Source: a virus. Taken from it: a stretch of 44,702 nucleotides of DNA. This document shows positions 1 to 5,420 of this stretch, one piece after another. A program made the position numbers and the translations under genes. The stretch is from positions 1 through 44,702 of IMG/VR virus record IMGVR_UViG_3300030116_005601; one strand, given 5' to 3'. The notes beneath the pieces are model-generated. The model made no database searches. It was not told the DNA's origin and worked only from the letters and a program-made list of their open reading frames with translations. The first letter of the stretch is position 1. Each line of letters begins with the position of its first letter.

Positions 1-796
1 TGCCATTATAAAAGTTGTTTATTAACGCATCGTATATAGGCTGTTGTTTATCAGGTGACTTTCTACCAGTCAGTACATTAAACTTCTCATGTCCACGCTC
101 TACAAGTTTAGGCATAACACTTTCAAAGTATTTATTTACATCAAAGTTTCTAACTTCTGTCATGCGCTGCATATGTGTAATAGCTTTGTCCAATGATCCA
201 TGAGCATTCTTCAATACTTTTATAGCATCATCTAGTCTATCATTAACATGTGTAGTATGTTTTAGATTAATAGCAGCACCTTTTGATAATGCAACATTCA
301 ATGTGTTATTACACACAACACGTATTGGCGTTGGCTTTAGTGTTACTGCTGTACTGCCATCATGTGAATTAAATAACAATGCATATTTATCTATTGTATC
401 ATCACCTACTTTCAAAGGCTCTTGACACTTTGCTAGTATCCATACACGTTTACCATTATTAATCATACCAGCTGTATCGTATACATAGCCATGATCAATA
501 AGCACTTCACTGAACGGTCTGAATGCTTCATGGTTCTGTAATATACCATAGCTGCCAGAAACATTACCAAGTATAACTGGATTGTTGTCTTCATCAAGCC
601 TATATGTTGCATAATGACCTGTTGGTGTTTTGAATCCAGGTAATTCTGTTTCATCTTTCCACACAGTCCAATTAAGATTAGCTTGTATAAGTGCTTGACT
701 TGTTGTTGGTGGTTTATCTAACTTTACACCAAGCTCATGCCAAGGTGTCTTTCCTACATAAAACATATGATTTTCTCCGTATAATCCATGTGCCAT
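1..796 (-). CDS. DUF932 (phage/plasmid-like) protein, C-terminus cut by window end
   Basis: The leftward frame opens at ATG 796 and stays open to base 1, giving about 265 residues without a stop. The N-terminus contains TPWHELGVKL followed by a QALIQANLNWTVWKDE segment, the signature of DUF932 (TIGR03299) proteins of phages and plasmids. Further in are VSGSYGILQNHEAF and PIRVVCNNTLNVAL, also typical of the family. The function of DUF932 is unknown; it is often found near replication or early genes. The start overlaps the stop of the upstream gene as TAATG, so translation is probably coupled. Family members are usually somewhat longer than 265 aa, so a C-terminal part is probably missing beyond the window. 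Family assignment is confident, role unknown. Confidence 0.85.
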   Translation of the reverse strand, partial: MAHGLYGENHMFYVGKTPWHELGVKLDKPPTTSQALIQANLNWTVWKDETELPGFKTPTGHYATYRLDEDNNPVILGNVSGSYGILQNHEAFRPFSEVLIDHGYVYDTAGMINNGKRVWILAKCQEPLKVGDDTIDKYALLFNSHDGSTAVTLKPTPIRVVCNNTLNVALSKGAAINLKHTTHVNDRLDDAIKVLKNAHGSLDKAITHMQRMTEVRNFDVNKYFESVMPKLVERGHEKFNVLTGRKSPDKQQPIYDALINNFYNG

Positions 797-1029
797 TATT
801 CTACCTCTGATTCTAATGTTGATAGTTCATCTTCATATGACTTTATCATGTATTCAATAAAATCATGATCATCTACCTCTTGCACATTTAGTTCAACAGT
901 GTAGTTACTGCCATCTGAATAACCATCTATTTCTGGTTCATATTTGTATATATGATATTTACTCATTAGATCTTCACCAATCCTTCTTAGCATTTGCAAC
1001 ATGTTAAATGATATATTTACTTTTTCCAT
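796..1029 (-). CDS. hypothetical acidic protein, 77 aa
   Basis: Small acidic protein rich in Asp and Glu (for example VQEVDDHDFIEYMI), with no recognised domain. An AAGGAG ribosome binding site lies a few bases before ATG 1029, and its stop overlaps the start of the DUF932 gene as TAATG. It is therefore very likely a real member of the leftward small-gene operon. The gap upstream of it holds a strongly folded non-coding element (1052-1141). I do not recognise the family and infer no function. Confidence 0.7.
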   Translation of the reverse strand: MEKVNISFNMLQMLRRIGEDLMSKYHIYKYEPEIDGYSDGSNYTVELNVQEVDDHDFIEYMIKSYEDELSTLESEVE

Positions 1030-1051
1030 ATTTATTATTCTCCTTGTTTAT

Positions 1052-1141
1052 ATCCACTAGCCATAGGACTTTTAACGTGGTCAGTACGCAAATTCTTACA
1101 CTTGATTTTTTTGTACTGGGGCCTATGGCTCTCTTGTGGAT
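1052..1141 (-). ncRNA. Structured intergenic element A (possible RNA)
   Basis: A 90-nt intergenic stretch between two leftward genes folds into one long rod. ATCCAC (1052-1057) pairs with GTGGAT (1136-1141), AGCCATAGG (1059-1067) pairs perfectly with CCTATGGCT (1122-1130), and CAGTAC (1082-1087) pairs with GTACTG (1113-1118). That is 21 perfect base pairs nested in the right order. There is no U-tract after it on either strand, so it is not a standard terminator. The strand is assumed from the flanking genes. It may be a structured RNA, an mRNA stabiliser or processing site, or a DNA cruciform target; function is unknown. Confidence 0.55.
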
Positions 1142-1146
1142 AATTA

Positions 1147-1359
1147 TTATTCTGTTTCTTTACCTACTTCAGTGATACGAAACATACCTTTTACTTCATT
1201 GATGTCTGTTTCACCTGTATGATTAACTATTGCATCTACATACCCAGCTAACCACCATTCAGCTTCTACCTCTAATTGAAAAGGACGAAGAGGGTGATCT
1301 TGCAATACACCCTGATCGTTCTTTATGGAGATAAAAACTATATATTTAGCATCTTCCAT
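1147..1359 (-). CDS. hypothetical protein, 70 aa
   Basis: Small leftward gene with a TAGGAGAT ribosome binding site directly before ATG 1359. The product begins MEDAKYIVFISIKND and contains the central motif EAEWWLAGYVDAIVNHTGE; it is acidic and looks globular. No family is recognised. It lies between the 69-aa basic protein upstream (8 bases away) and structured element A downstream, in the leftward small-gene operon. Confidence 0.65.
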   Translation of the reverse strand: MEDAKYIVFISIKNDQGVLQDHPLRPFQLEVEAEWWLAGYVDAIVNHTGETDINEVKGMFRITEVGKETE

Positions 1360-1367
1360 GCAATCTC

Positions 1368-1577
1368 CTATATTACATATTTACTTAACTTTTTTTTAGT
1401 TGAAGCTTTGAGTTCTTTGATTCGTCTTTCAGTTGCTTTGATCAAACGCTCAGTAACTACTACACCATGCTCTGTCTTTCTGCCAAGTCCTAGCTTATTA
1501 AATTTACGAAGCTGTTCTCTGTAAAAAGATATAAATGATCTCTTACCTCCACTCATCCAAGGGTATCTATTATTCAT
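1368..1577 (-). CDS. hypothetical basic protein, 69 aa
   Basis: Strongly basic small protein (motifs RREQL-type helix, LIKATERRIKELKASTKKK), likely helical and possibly nucleic-acid binding, though no known fold is recognised. I chose ATG 1577 (MNNRYPW) rather than the ATG at 1583: 1577 overlaps the stop of the preceding 37-aa gene as TAATG, which suggests translational coupling, while no Shine-Dalgarno site precedes 1583. Confidence 0.6.
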   Translation of the reverse strand: MNNRYPWMSGGKRSFISFYREQLRKFNKLGLGRKTEHGVVVTERLIKATERRIKELKASTKKKLSKYVI

Positions 1578-1690
1578 TACCATGACCCTATCACTATGTG
1601 TTTAATTAAATATATAATAACTAGCCACATCGTACAGTTTACTGCTATAAGCATTGCTAGCTCTAAATAGTCTCTAATTGACCTGAACAT
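1577..1690 (-). CDS. small membrane protein, 37 aa
   Basis: A 38-codon frame with a very good ribosome binding site: AAGGAG (minus strand, 1703-1698) and 7 bases of spacing to ATG 1690. The product starts MFRSIRDYLELAM and then has one hydrophobic stretch with the core MWLVIIYLIKHIVIG, so it should be a single-pass inner membrane peptide. Its stop overlaps the next gene's start as TAATG and its 5' end overlaps the zinc-ribbon gene by 17 bases, typical of a compact phage operon. Function unknown; superinfection exclusion and similar roles are possible but not shown. Confidence 0.6.
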   Translation of the reverse strand: MFRSIRDYLELAMLIAVNCTMWLVIIYLIKHIVIGSW

Positions 1691-1829
1691 TATTCATCTC
1701 CTTATATAATGGTATTATTGATTCTAAAAAACTTATGTTGGGTGATTCATATAGAATAAGATCTTCACCACAACATCTTTCTTCTGTTATGTCTCCGCAT
1801 TTGGGACATAATGTTATGTTACTATACAT
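1674..1829 (-). CDS. small zinc-ribbon-like protein, 51 aa
   Basis: The frame from ATG 1829 (GGAGAT ribosome binding site upstream on the minus strand) encodes MYSNITLCPKCGD...ERCCGED. The CPKCG knuckle followed by CC within about ten residues suggests a half zinc ribbon or rubredoxin-like knuckle. The rest is acidic and short. Such mini-zinc proteins are common among phage early genes, but I do not recognise a named family. It is first after the 367-base non-coding stretch that holds elements B, C and D. Confidence 0.6.
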   Translation of the reverse strand: MYSNITLCPKCGDITEERCCGEDLILYESPNISFLESIIPLYKEMNNVQVN

Positions 1830-1853
1830 GTTTATTTATCTCCTTTGAATTTT

Positions 1854-1947
1854 ATATCCCACATGTGCGCATACGATAAGGTTTTAATTATCTTATGTTG
1901 AACTCCGTCCATTAACGTGCAACTGCCTTACTCGTCATATGGGATAT
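1854..1947 (-). ncRNA. Structured intergenic element B (possible RNA)
   Basis: 94-nt non-coding element. ATATCCCA (1854-1861) pairs perfectly with TGGGATAT (1940-1947); the helix continues through one C-A mismatch with ATG/CAT. A second helix pairs ACGATAAGG (1873-1881) with CCTTACTCGT (1926-1935, one bulged C). An inner stem pairs GTTG/CAAC with CGT/ACG above it. It is not a tRNA: no T-arm consensus or proper D-arm on either strand. It lies in the 1830-2196 gap of 367 bases, which has no gene. Orientation assumed from the flanking leftward genes. Confidence 0.55.
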
Positions 1948-1960
1948 TATTTAAATTGTT

Positions 1961-2043
1961 AGGGGGCTTGACCATCGTCAGCCCTATCAGTATTTTGTGT
2001 TTTGATACTCCTGGTATCAGGACACGCCTGTCAATATCCCCCT
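1961..2043 (-). ncRNA. Structured intergenic element C (possible RNA)
   Basis: 83-nt element beginning 13 bases after element B. Outer helix AGGGGG (1961-1966) with CCCCCT (2038-2043), then TTGAC (1968-1972) with GTCAA (2030-2034). Internal hairpins are also possible, including GACA-CGCC-TGTC near 2021-2032, CCTG-GTAT-CAGG near 2010-2021, and an alternative GGGC(T)TGAC/GTCAGCCC at the 5' side that competes with the outer helix. The competing pairings are the kind seen in switching RNAs, but no ligand class is recognised. The strand is uncertain. Confidence 0.5.
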
Positions 2044-2049
2044 ATTGAA

Positions 2050-2090
2050 AAGCACATTATCCACACTTTGTGTGCCACACTAACATGCTT
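2050..2090. promoter_or_regulatory. Hairpin D with 3-nt loop
   Basis: CACAC (2062-2066), loop TTT, GTGTG (2070-2074) forms a perfect five-pair hairpin. Flanking arms AAGCACATTA (2050-2059) and TAACATGCTT (2081-2090) pair at eight of ten positions. It is non-coding and lies 7 bases beyond element C. Function is not known. A 5-bp stem with a 3-nt loop is the form of promoter used by the unrelated N4 virion RNA polymerase, which is only a suggestive parallel. Confidence 0.3.
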
Positions 2091-2107
2091 ATTGTTTAAT
2101 GTAAGTG

Positions 2108-2137
2108 TATATACTATACTCGTACAGGCACTCACAA
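2108..2137 (-). promoter_or_regulatory. possible leftward promoter
   Basis: On the minus strand TTGTGA (2137-2132) is followed after 18 bases by TATATA (2113-2108), a weak bacterial sigma70-like pair. It would drive elements C and B and the small-gene operon from 1829 downward. The AT-rich background makes such matches frequent, so confidence is low. Confidence 0.25.
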
Positions 2138-2167
2138 TATACTGGCAATACACATAAGTATAAAGTT

Positions 2168-2212
2168 AATATAAAAACCTCCTAAAGAGGGCAGAATTAA
2201 CCACCCTCTTCA
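2168..2212 (-). terminator. probable leftward terminator of the 82-aa gene
   Basis: Read on the minus strand, AAGAGGG overlapping the end of the 82-aa gene pairs perfectly with CCCTCTT, separated by 12 bases; this is followed by TAGGAGG and a TTTTT tract. A competing shorter stem (CCTC/GAGG) abuts the T run directly. Either form could stop transcription leaving the 82-aa gene, so the genes left of it may need their own promoter. Confidence 0.45.
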
Positions 2213-2445
2213 TTGATTCCTAACTTATTAGTAATATGTGTCAAGGTTTGCTGCATTTGCTCAATCTCTACTCTTGCATTAGTCTTAGCTAGACTGTTCA
2301 TTGCAAGCATGTAGTCATCGCTGTTACCAACAGCTAGATGTGACAATGCAATCTTCTCAACCATTTGCTTGAAATCTGATGATACCTCAATATCACTGGC
2401 ACGGCTCCAAGACTTACCGTTCTGCCATTTACTATTTCTATCCAT
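2197..2445 (-). CDS. hypothetical protein, 82 aa
   Basis: Leftward gene starting at ATG 2445 behind a purine-rich AAGGAAGGGAA site. The product (MDRNSKWQNGKSWSRASDIE..., ending LGINEEGG) looks helical and amphipathic, with a central segment EKIALSHLAVGNSDDYMLAMN and a C-terminal helix rich in Gln. No known domain is recognised. It is the first gene leftward of the divergent region and has a terminator-like hairpin at its end, so it may be a single-gene transcript, perhaps early. Role unknown. Confidence 0.7.
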   Translation of the reverse strand: MDRNSKWQNGKSWSRASDIEVSSDFKQMVEKIALSHLAVGNSDDYMLAMNSLAKTNARVEIEQMQQTLTHITNKLGINEEGG

Positions 2446-2471
2446 GAACTTTAGTTCCCTTCCTTATTTAA

Positions 2472-2555
2472 ATTATAGTTCAAAAAAACACAAATAATTA
2501 CAAATCAAAAATAACTAAAATGAGATATCGAAAAACCCATGATAAGGGGTATACC
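2472..2555. promoter_or_regulatory. Divergent intergenic region: leftward -10 and palindrome
   Basis: The very AT-rich gap 2446-2654 separates the leftward and rightward genes. On the minus strand a perfect TATAAT (2477-2472) lies about 30 bases before ATG 2445, without a good -35 at normal spacing. A perfect 8-base palindrome GGTATACC (2548-2555) and a GATATC site sit in the middle and could bind a dimeric regulator. No open reading frame of note is present. Confidence 0.35.
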
Positions 2556-2601
2556 AATAAGAAAACACCACACACTAAAATCCTACAATTTTTAAAACCT
2601 C

Positions 2602-2630
2602 TTTCATTTTTAACTAAAAAGTGTTATATT
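2602..2630 (+). promoter_or_regulatory. possible rightward promoter
   Basis: TTTCAT (2602-2607) and TATATT (2625-2630) are separated by 17 bases and precede ATG 2655 by about 25 bases. This resembles a weak sigma70 promoter in the divergent region. AT-rich context lowers confidence. Confidence 0.3.
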
Positions 2631-2654
2631 CTCTTAGCAAGAAAGGGGGCCTAA

Positions 2655-2855
2655 ATGACATGGGAGGATTTAATTATAATTTTTGTAGCTGTCAGTCTTA
2701 TTATGGTGTTGAAATACCTAGATACGATGCCTGGATATTCTTGCCCCAAACATTGCAATGTAGATCATGTGCACTTTTGGATTAACAATCCAGATTCCGA
2801 CCAATCAGTCGGTATATCAAAAAAGTTAATAAAAACAAGCACTTACGCACATTAA
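2655..2855 (+). CDS. small single-pass membrane protein, 66 aa
   Basis: First gene to the right of the divergent region. An AAAGGGGG ribosome binding site precedes ATG 2655. Residues about 6-22 (LIIIFVAVSLIMVLKYL) form one transmembrane helix. After it comes a short soluble tail with Cys and His residues (CPKHCNVDHVH), which could bind a metal. No family is recognised. A small membrane protein first in an operon could act on the host envelope, but this is a guess. Confidence 0.6.
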   Translation: MTWEDLIIIFVAVSLIMVLKYLDTMPGYSCPKHCNVDHVHFWINNPDSDQSVGISKKLIKTSTYAH

Positions 2856-2862
2856 AAAAATA

Positions 2863-2909
2863 TTGCATTTTAATATAAAACCTAGTAAACTAGTACACTA
2901 AATAGGAGG
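2863..2909 (+). promoter_or_regulatory. possible promoter with overlapping palindrome
   Basis: TTGCAT (2863-2868), 17 bases, TAAACT (2886-2891) resembles a sigma70 promoter. The -10 is embedded in a perfect palindrome CTAGT-AA-ACTAG (2882-2893), an operator-like arrangement. A full AGGAGG ribosome binding site follows at 2904-2909 for the gene at 2915. Confidence 0.35.
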
Positions 2910-2914
2910 TTCAA

Positions 2915-3094
2915 ATGAAGACTTATATTCTTACCATTGAATACAACGAAGATACTGAAGAAGTAGAGTATTTAACTGAAGAGATAGTCGAAGATAAGCA
3001 ATCATTCTATTATGGAAGTATGGCTCTTAACGAATACTTTGATGAAGAAACCCTAGCTTTGCTTGATGGCATAAATATCATTGGAGAGTCATAA
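2915..3094 (+). CDS. hypothetical acidic protein, 59 aa
   Basis: A 60-codon frame with a consensus AGGAGG site 5 bases before the ATG. The product, MKTYILTIEYNEDTEEVEY... to ...DGINIIGES, is very acidic and probably a small beta-alpha fold. The strong start signal and the possible promoter before it support a real, perhaps highly expressed gene. No family is recognised. Small acidic phage proteins sometimes mimic DNA, but nothing here proves that. Confidence 0.65.
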   Translation: MKTYILTIEYNEDTEEVEYLTEEIVEDKQSFYYGSMALNEYFDEETLALLDGINIIGES

Positions 3095-3132
3095 TTTTTT
3101 CTTAACGCAAACAAGCGTTTGCTAAAAAAATT
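3093..3132 (+). terminator. hairpin after the 59-aa gene, terminator-like
   Basis: GCAAAC (3107-3112), loop AAGC, GTTTGC (3117-3122) is a perfect six-pair stem flanked by AATTTTTT (3093-3100) and AAAAAAATT (3124-3132), which can also pair. The T run lies 5' of the stem on the plus strand and no U-tract follows it, so it may protect or process RNA instead of terminating. Confidence 0.35.
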
Positions 3133-3146
3133 GCAAAGGAGTTACT

Positions 3147-3290
3147 GTGGATTTTTATGTAGAAGATGCAGTTAAGGAGTTGTCAAAGAAGCTTGAAGAT
3201 TTATACTATAGAGTATATACAATGCAAGATAGTATAGCTGAATTTAATGCAATTATTACTGAAATAAAAGAGGAGAGTAGAGATGCCTAG
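3147..3290 (+). CDS. hypothetical small helical protein, 47 aa
   Basis: Starts at GTG 3147, placed 5 bases after AAAGGAG. The product VDFYVEDAVKELSKKLEDL... is a likely coiled coil with heptad-like Leu and Ile residues. Its last codons overlap the start of the next gene by 8 bases, so the two are translationally coupled. The next product is also helical, so they may be partners. No family is recognised. Confidence 0.55.
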   Translation: MDFYVEDAVKELSKKLEDLYYRVYTMQDSIAEFNAIITEIKEESRDA

Positions 3291-3480
3291 TTTAGATGGC
3301 TATAGCTTAAATGAAAAAATTGATTTGTTGCACGATGGTGTGCAGCAAGAAATACAGCAACTACAGATGGATTTTCACAATCTGTATAATATGTTAAACA
3401 CAATGAAAAAGGAGTGCAAATGCCAGGACCAAGCAAATGTAACAAAATCAAAGACGCAAAAGAAAGACAAGACTGCATGA
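3283..3480 (+). CDS. hypothetical coiled-coil protein, 65 aa
   Basis: Overlaps the previous gene's end and has GAGGAG upstream of ATG 3283. Predicted helix with segment LLHDGVQQEIQQLQMDFHNL, then a basic Lys-rich tail with CKCQD. It ends with TGA. Its 3' part is overlapped out of frame by the 51-aa basic gene starting at 3420. No known family; possibly a small structural or regulatory protein. Confidence 0.55.
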   Translation: MPSLDGYSLNEKIDLLHDGVQQEIQQLQMDFHNLYNMLNTMKKECKCQDQANVTKSKTQKKDKTA

Positions 3481-3575
3481 ATTACAAAGGTAAATATGCA
3501 AAAATGAAACCTGCTAAAAAAGCCATGGGTGGTATGAAGAAGATGGGCGGAATGAAAGGTAAAATGGGTTATTAA
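3420..3575 (+). CDS. small basic Met/Gly/Lys-rich protein, 51 aa
   Basis: An AAAGGAG site precedes ATG 3420. The product begins MPGPSKCNKIKDAKERQDC and ends in a low-complexity Lys-Met-Gly tail (GGMKKMGGMKGKMGY). Short basic proteins with such tails are common in uncultured marine phages close to the terminase genes; their function is unknown, although DNA or RNA binding is plausible. It overlaps the preceding gene by 61 bases in another frame, and its stop overlaps the next start as TAATG. Confidence 0.6.
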   Translation: MPGPSKCNKIKDAKERQDCMNYKGKYAKMKPAKKAMGGMKKMGGMKGKMGY

Positions 3576-3775
3576 TGGCTCATGATAAGAAAGTTCCACC
3601 AGGCTATCACGTCTGACCATATAGCGGCAATATACACCCGGCGGGTGATAAACATCGCATTACAGGTCAGCTAGCAAAAGATCTTCAAGTACCTTCTGGA
3701 ACTGAGATACATGGTGAAGAAACAGGAAGCATAGACTTCCATTACCAACCCAATAAGTATGAGGAGGGTAAGTAA
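3575..3775 (+). pseudogene. 66-codon gene interrupted by in-frame TGA at codon 14
   Basis: From ATG 3575 (TAATG overlap with the previous stop) the frame reads MAHDKKVPPGYHV, TGA (3614-3616), then PYSGNIHPAGDKH... to ...FHYQPNKYEEGK and TAA at 3773-3775. The part after TGA has ordinary phage-protein composition and ends exactly in a TAATG overlap with the next gene, so the whole frame looks like one gene. A hairpin CACCC-GGC-GGGTG (3635-3647) follows the TGA by 18 bases. TGA is a normal stop elsewhere in the window. Explanations are a nonsense mutation or sequencing error (CGA to TGA would give Arg), or readthrough. Function unknown. Confidence 0.55.
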
Positions 3776-4113
3776 TGCCCAAAGATAAATGTTACCATCA
3801 AGTCAAAGCACGATATGATGTATTTCCATCAGCTAGAGCAAGTCAGGCTATTGCTAAATGCAGGAAAAAGTCTGGCAATGTAAAGAAAAGCCAAAAAGGT
3901 GCTGACTTAAAAAGATGGGAAAAAGAAAAATGGGTAGATACTCGTACAGGTAAAGCATGCGGTGCAGGTAAAAAGAATGAGTACTGCAGGCCTACTAAAC
4001 GTGTATCATCTAAAACTCCTAAAACTAAATCAGAAATGTCACCATCTAGACTTAAAGCTAAAAAGGCTGAAAAGAAAAGAGTTGGCATGGGCAGAAGAAT
4101 CAGTAAAGCCTAG
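3775..4113 (+). CDS. DUF5872-like basic protein, 112 aa
   Basis: Highly basic protein. The conserved blocks FPSARASQAIAKCRKKSG and LKRWEKEKWVDTRTGKACG match my recollection of DUF5872, a small Cys-containing family found in phages and some large DNA viruses. The three Cys residues after residue 55 (GKACGAG, EYCRP) may hold a metal. The C-terminus is Lys/Arg rich and probably disordered, which suggests nucleic-acid binding. GAGGAGGG lies before ATG 3775. It is followed by another basic protein and the terminase genes, so a packaging or virion-DNA role is possible but unproven. Confidence 0.75.
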   Translation: MPKDKCYHQVKARYDVFPSARASQAIAKCRKKSGNVKKSQKGADLKRWEKEKWVDTRTGKACGAGKKNEYCRPTKRVSSKTPKTKSEMSPSRLKAKKAEKKRVGMGRRISKA

Positions 4114-4121
4114 GAGGACAT

Positions 4122-4370
4122 ATGGCAAAGACAGCAGCATGGCAAAGGAAAGAAGGCAAAAGCCCTTCTGGAGGCCTAAACGAAAAAGGAAGACGTTCAT
4201 ACGAACGAGAAAATCCTGGATCAAACTTAAAAGCTCCACAGCCAGGTGGTGGTAAGCGTAAAAAATCATATTGTGCACGATCATTAGGACAAATGAAAAT
4301 GCATAATATAGATTGCAGTAAAGATCCTGATAAACGTATCTGCAAAGCTAGACGTAAATGGAAGTGCTAA
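4122..4370 (+). CDS. DUF6321-like basic protein, 82 aa
   Basis: Contains TAAWQRKEGKSPSGGLNEKG and SYERENPGSNLKAPQP, then CARSLGQMK and a C-terminal RICKARRKWKC. This pattern is that of DUF6321, a small basic protein frequent in marine phages and some algal viruses. The family's function is not known. A TAGGAGG site precedes ATG 4122. It sits directly before the small terminase gene (stop TAA adjoining the next ATG), so the two are expressed together. Confidence 0.75.
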   Translation: MAKTAAWQRKEGKSPSGGLNEKGRRSYERENPGSNLKAPQPGGGKRKKSYCARSLGQMKMHNIDCSKDPDKRICKARRKWKC

Positions 4371-5105
4371 ATGCGTAGATACAAAGTTGGGAGAGAATTT
4401 CATTTAGTATACGATCCAGAAGATGCATTACCAGAAGATCTAACTATAACTGAAGATTGGAAACAATCTAATATAGGAGATTGGGTAAAGGCAGATGATG
4501 ATTGCGTAGTACAGATACTAAGAAAAGGTAATATGCTTAGAAGAATGGGAAAGAATAAGGTTCGAGAGTATGTAGGGACATGCACTGGGACCTTTCCTGT
4601 TTCTCCTAACACTAAAATGGATACATCTAAAAGGGAAGATATATATTCGTTTAGTGGCAAAACTGCTAAAGAAAGATTAGAAAATAGAAAAAATTTAAAT
4701 AAGCATGAAAAACTATTTGTAGCATATTTATCAAAAGGTGTAGGAATGCAAGATGCATACTTAAAAGCATTTCCTACAGATAACCCTAGGTATGCATTAG
4801 AAAAAGCGGGAGCGTTAACACAAACAACAAGGATATTAACGGCAATGAAAGAAGAATTAAAGCCAGTTATGGAAGAGCTTGATTTAGATGAAACTTTTGT
4901 ACTTAAGAACATCAAGGAGGTGATTCTCTCGTCTGATAAGGATGATACTAAACTAAAGGCTCTTTTTAAACTGGCTGATATTATGGACATGGAAGACAAA
5001 AACAAAACTCAAGTTACACAATTAACTGCTGGTGTTTTCCAAGGGTTTAGTGAAAATACATTAGAAGAGGTCAAGAGACCAAAGGAGATTGGAAATGGCA
5101 GATAA
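4371..5105 (+). CDS. terS: Terminase small subunit (putative)
   Basis: A 244-aa protein upstream of TerL. Residues about 1-90 form a small beta-rich domain (GDWVKADDDCVVQILRKG, REYVGTCTGTF). Residues about 105-170 (NKHEKLFVAYLSKGVGMQDAYLKAF, ALEKAGALTQTTRI) resemble the helix-turn-helix DNA-binding part of small terminase subunits, and the rest is helical, suited to ring assembly. TerS recognises the packaging site and regulates TerL. The N-terminal domain is not part of classical TerS and may be a lineage-specific addition. Assignment rests on the HTH-like region and on position before TerL. Confidence 0.65.
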   Translation: MRRYKVGREFHLVYDPEDALPEDLTITEDWKQSNIGDWVKADDDCVVQILRKGNMLRRMGKNKVREYVGTCTGTFPVSPNTKMDTSKREDIYSFSGKTAKERLENRKNLNKHEKLFVAYLSKGVGMQDAYLKAFPTDNPRYALEKAGALTQTTRILTAMKEELKPVMEELDLDETFVLKNIKEVILSSDKDDTKLKALFKLADIMDMEDKNKTQVTQLTAGVFQGFSENTLEEVKRPKEIGNGR

Positions 5106-5409
5106 CAAAGGTCAATTTATTGGTAGCTATTATTATTCTAAAAGTTTACCGCAAGGAATGGGTGATAAAACTAAATACGATAAAGTTCAATATGACACTA
5201 TTGGCAAAGTATTAAGGCCAAATTATACTGAAGCAGATGTAATGGCTGCACAAAAAATGTTAATGCAATTAGGCTATTTAGATCCAGGCAGTGATGATGG
5301 AATGATAGGGCCAATGACACAAGGAGCAGCTAGAAGATATCAAAGCAATCTATCTGGACCTGCTATATTTGATACTATGAAAAATATGTTTGATGGTTTA
5401 TTTGATTAG
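5095..5409 (+). CDS. PG_binding_1-like protein, 104 aa
   Basis: Start set at ATG 5095, 7 bases after AAGGAG; an upstream TTG in the same frame lies too close to that site. Residues about 47-80 (AAQKMLMQLGYLDPG, DGMIGPMTQGAARRYQ) match the peptidoglycan-binding type 1 fold: a helix, then a G-x-G-P-x-T loop and a helix. It has no catalytic domain. It overlaps the end of terS by 11 bases. As a stand-alone binding module it could be a virion protein or an accessory to the M15-type peptidase encoded downstream. Confidence 0.7.
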   Translation: MADNKGQFIGSYYYSKSLPQGMGDKTKYDKVQYDTIGKVLRPNYTEADVMAAQKMLMQLGYLDPGSDDGMIGPMTQGAARRYQSNLSGPAIFDTMKNMFDGLFD

Positions 5410-5420
5410 AGTAAACAATA

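Noticed and set aside
1854-1947. tRNA gene in element B
   Set aside because: Size and end helix fit, but there is no GTTC-type T-arm, D-arm or anticodon arm on either strand.
3575-3775. Selenocysteine or a TGA=Trp genetic code
   Set aside because: The hairpin after TGA does not have the bacterial SECIS spacing or loop, and TGA clearly ends several other genes; no selenium genes are visible.
4400-5005. Long leftward open frame (about 200 codons) opposite terS
   Set aside because: It is antisense to a well-supported gene, has Ser/Phe/Leu-rich shadow composition and no ribosome binding site.
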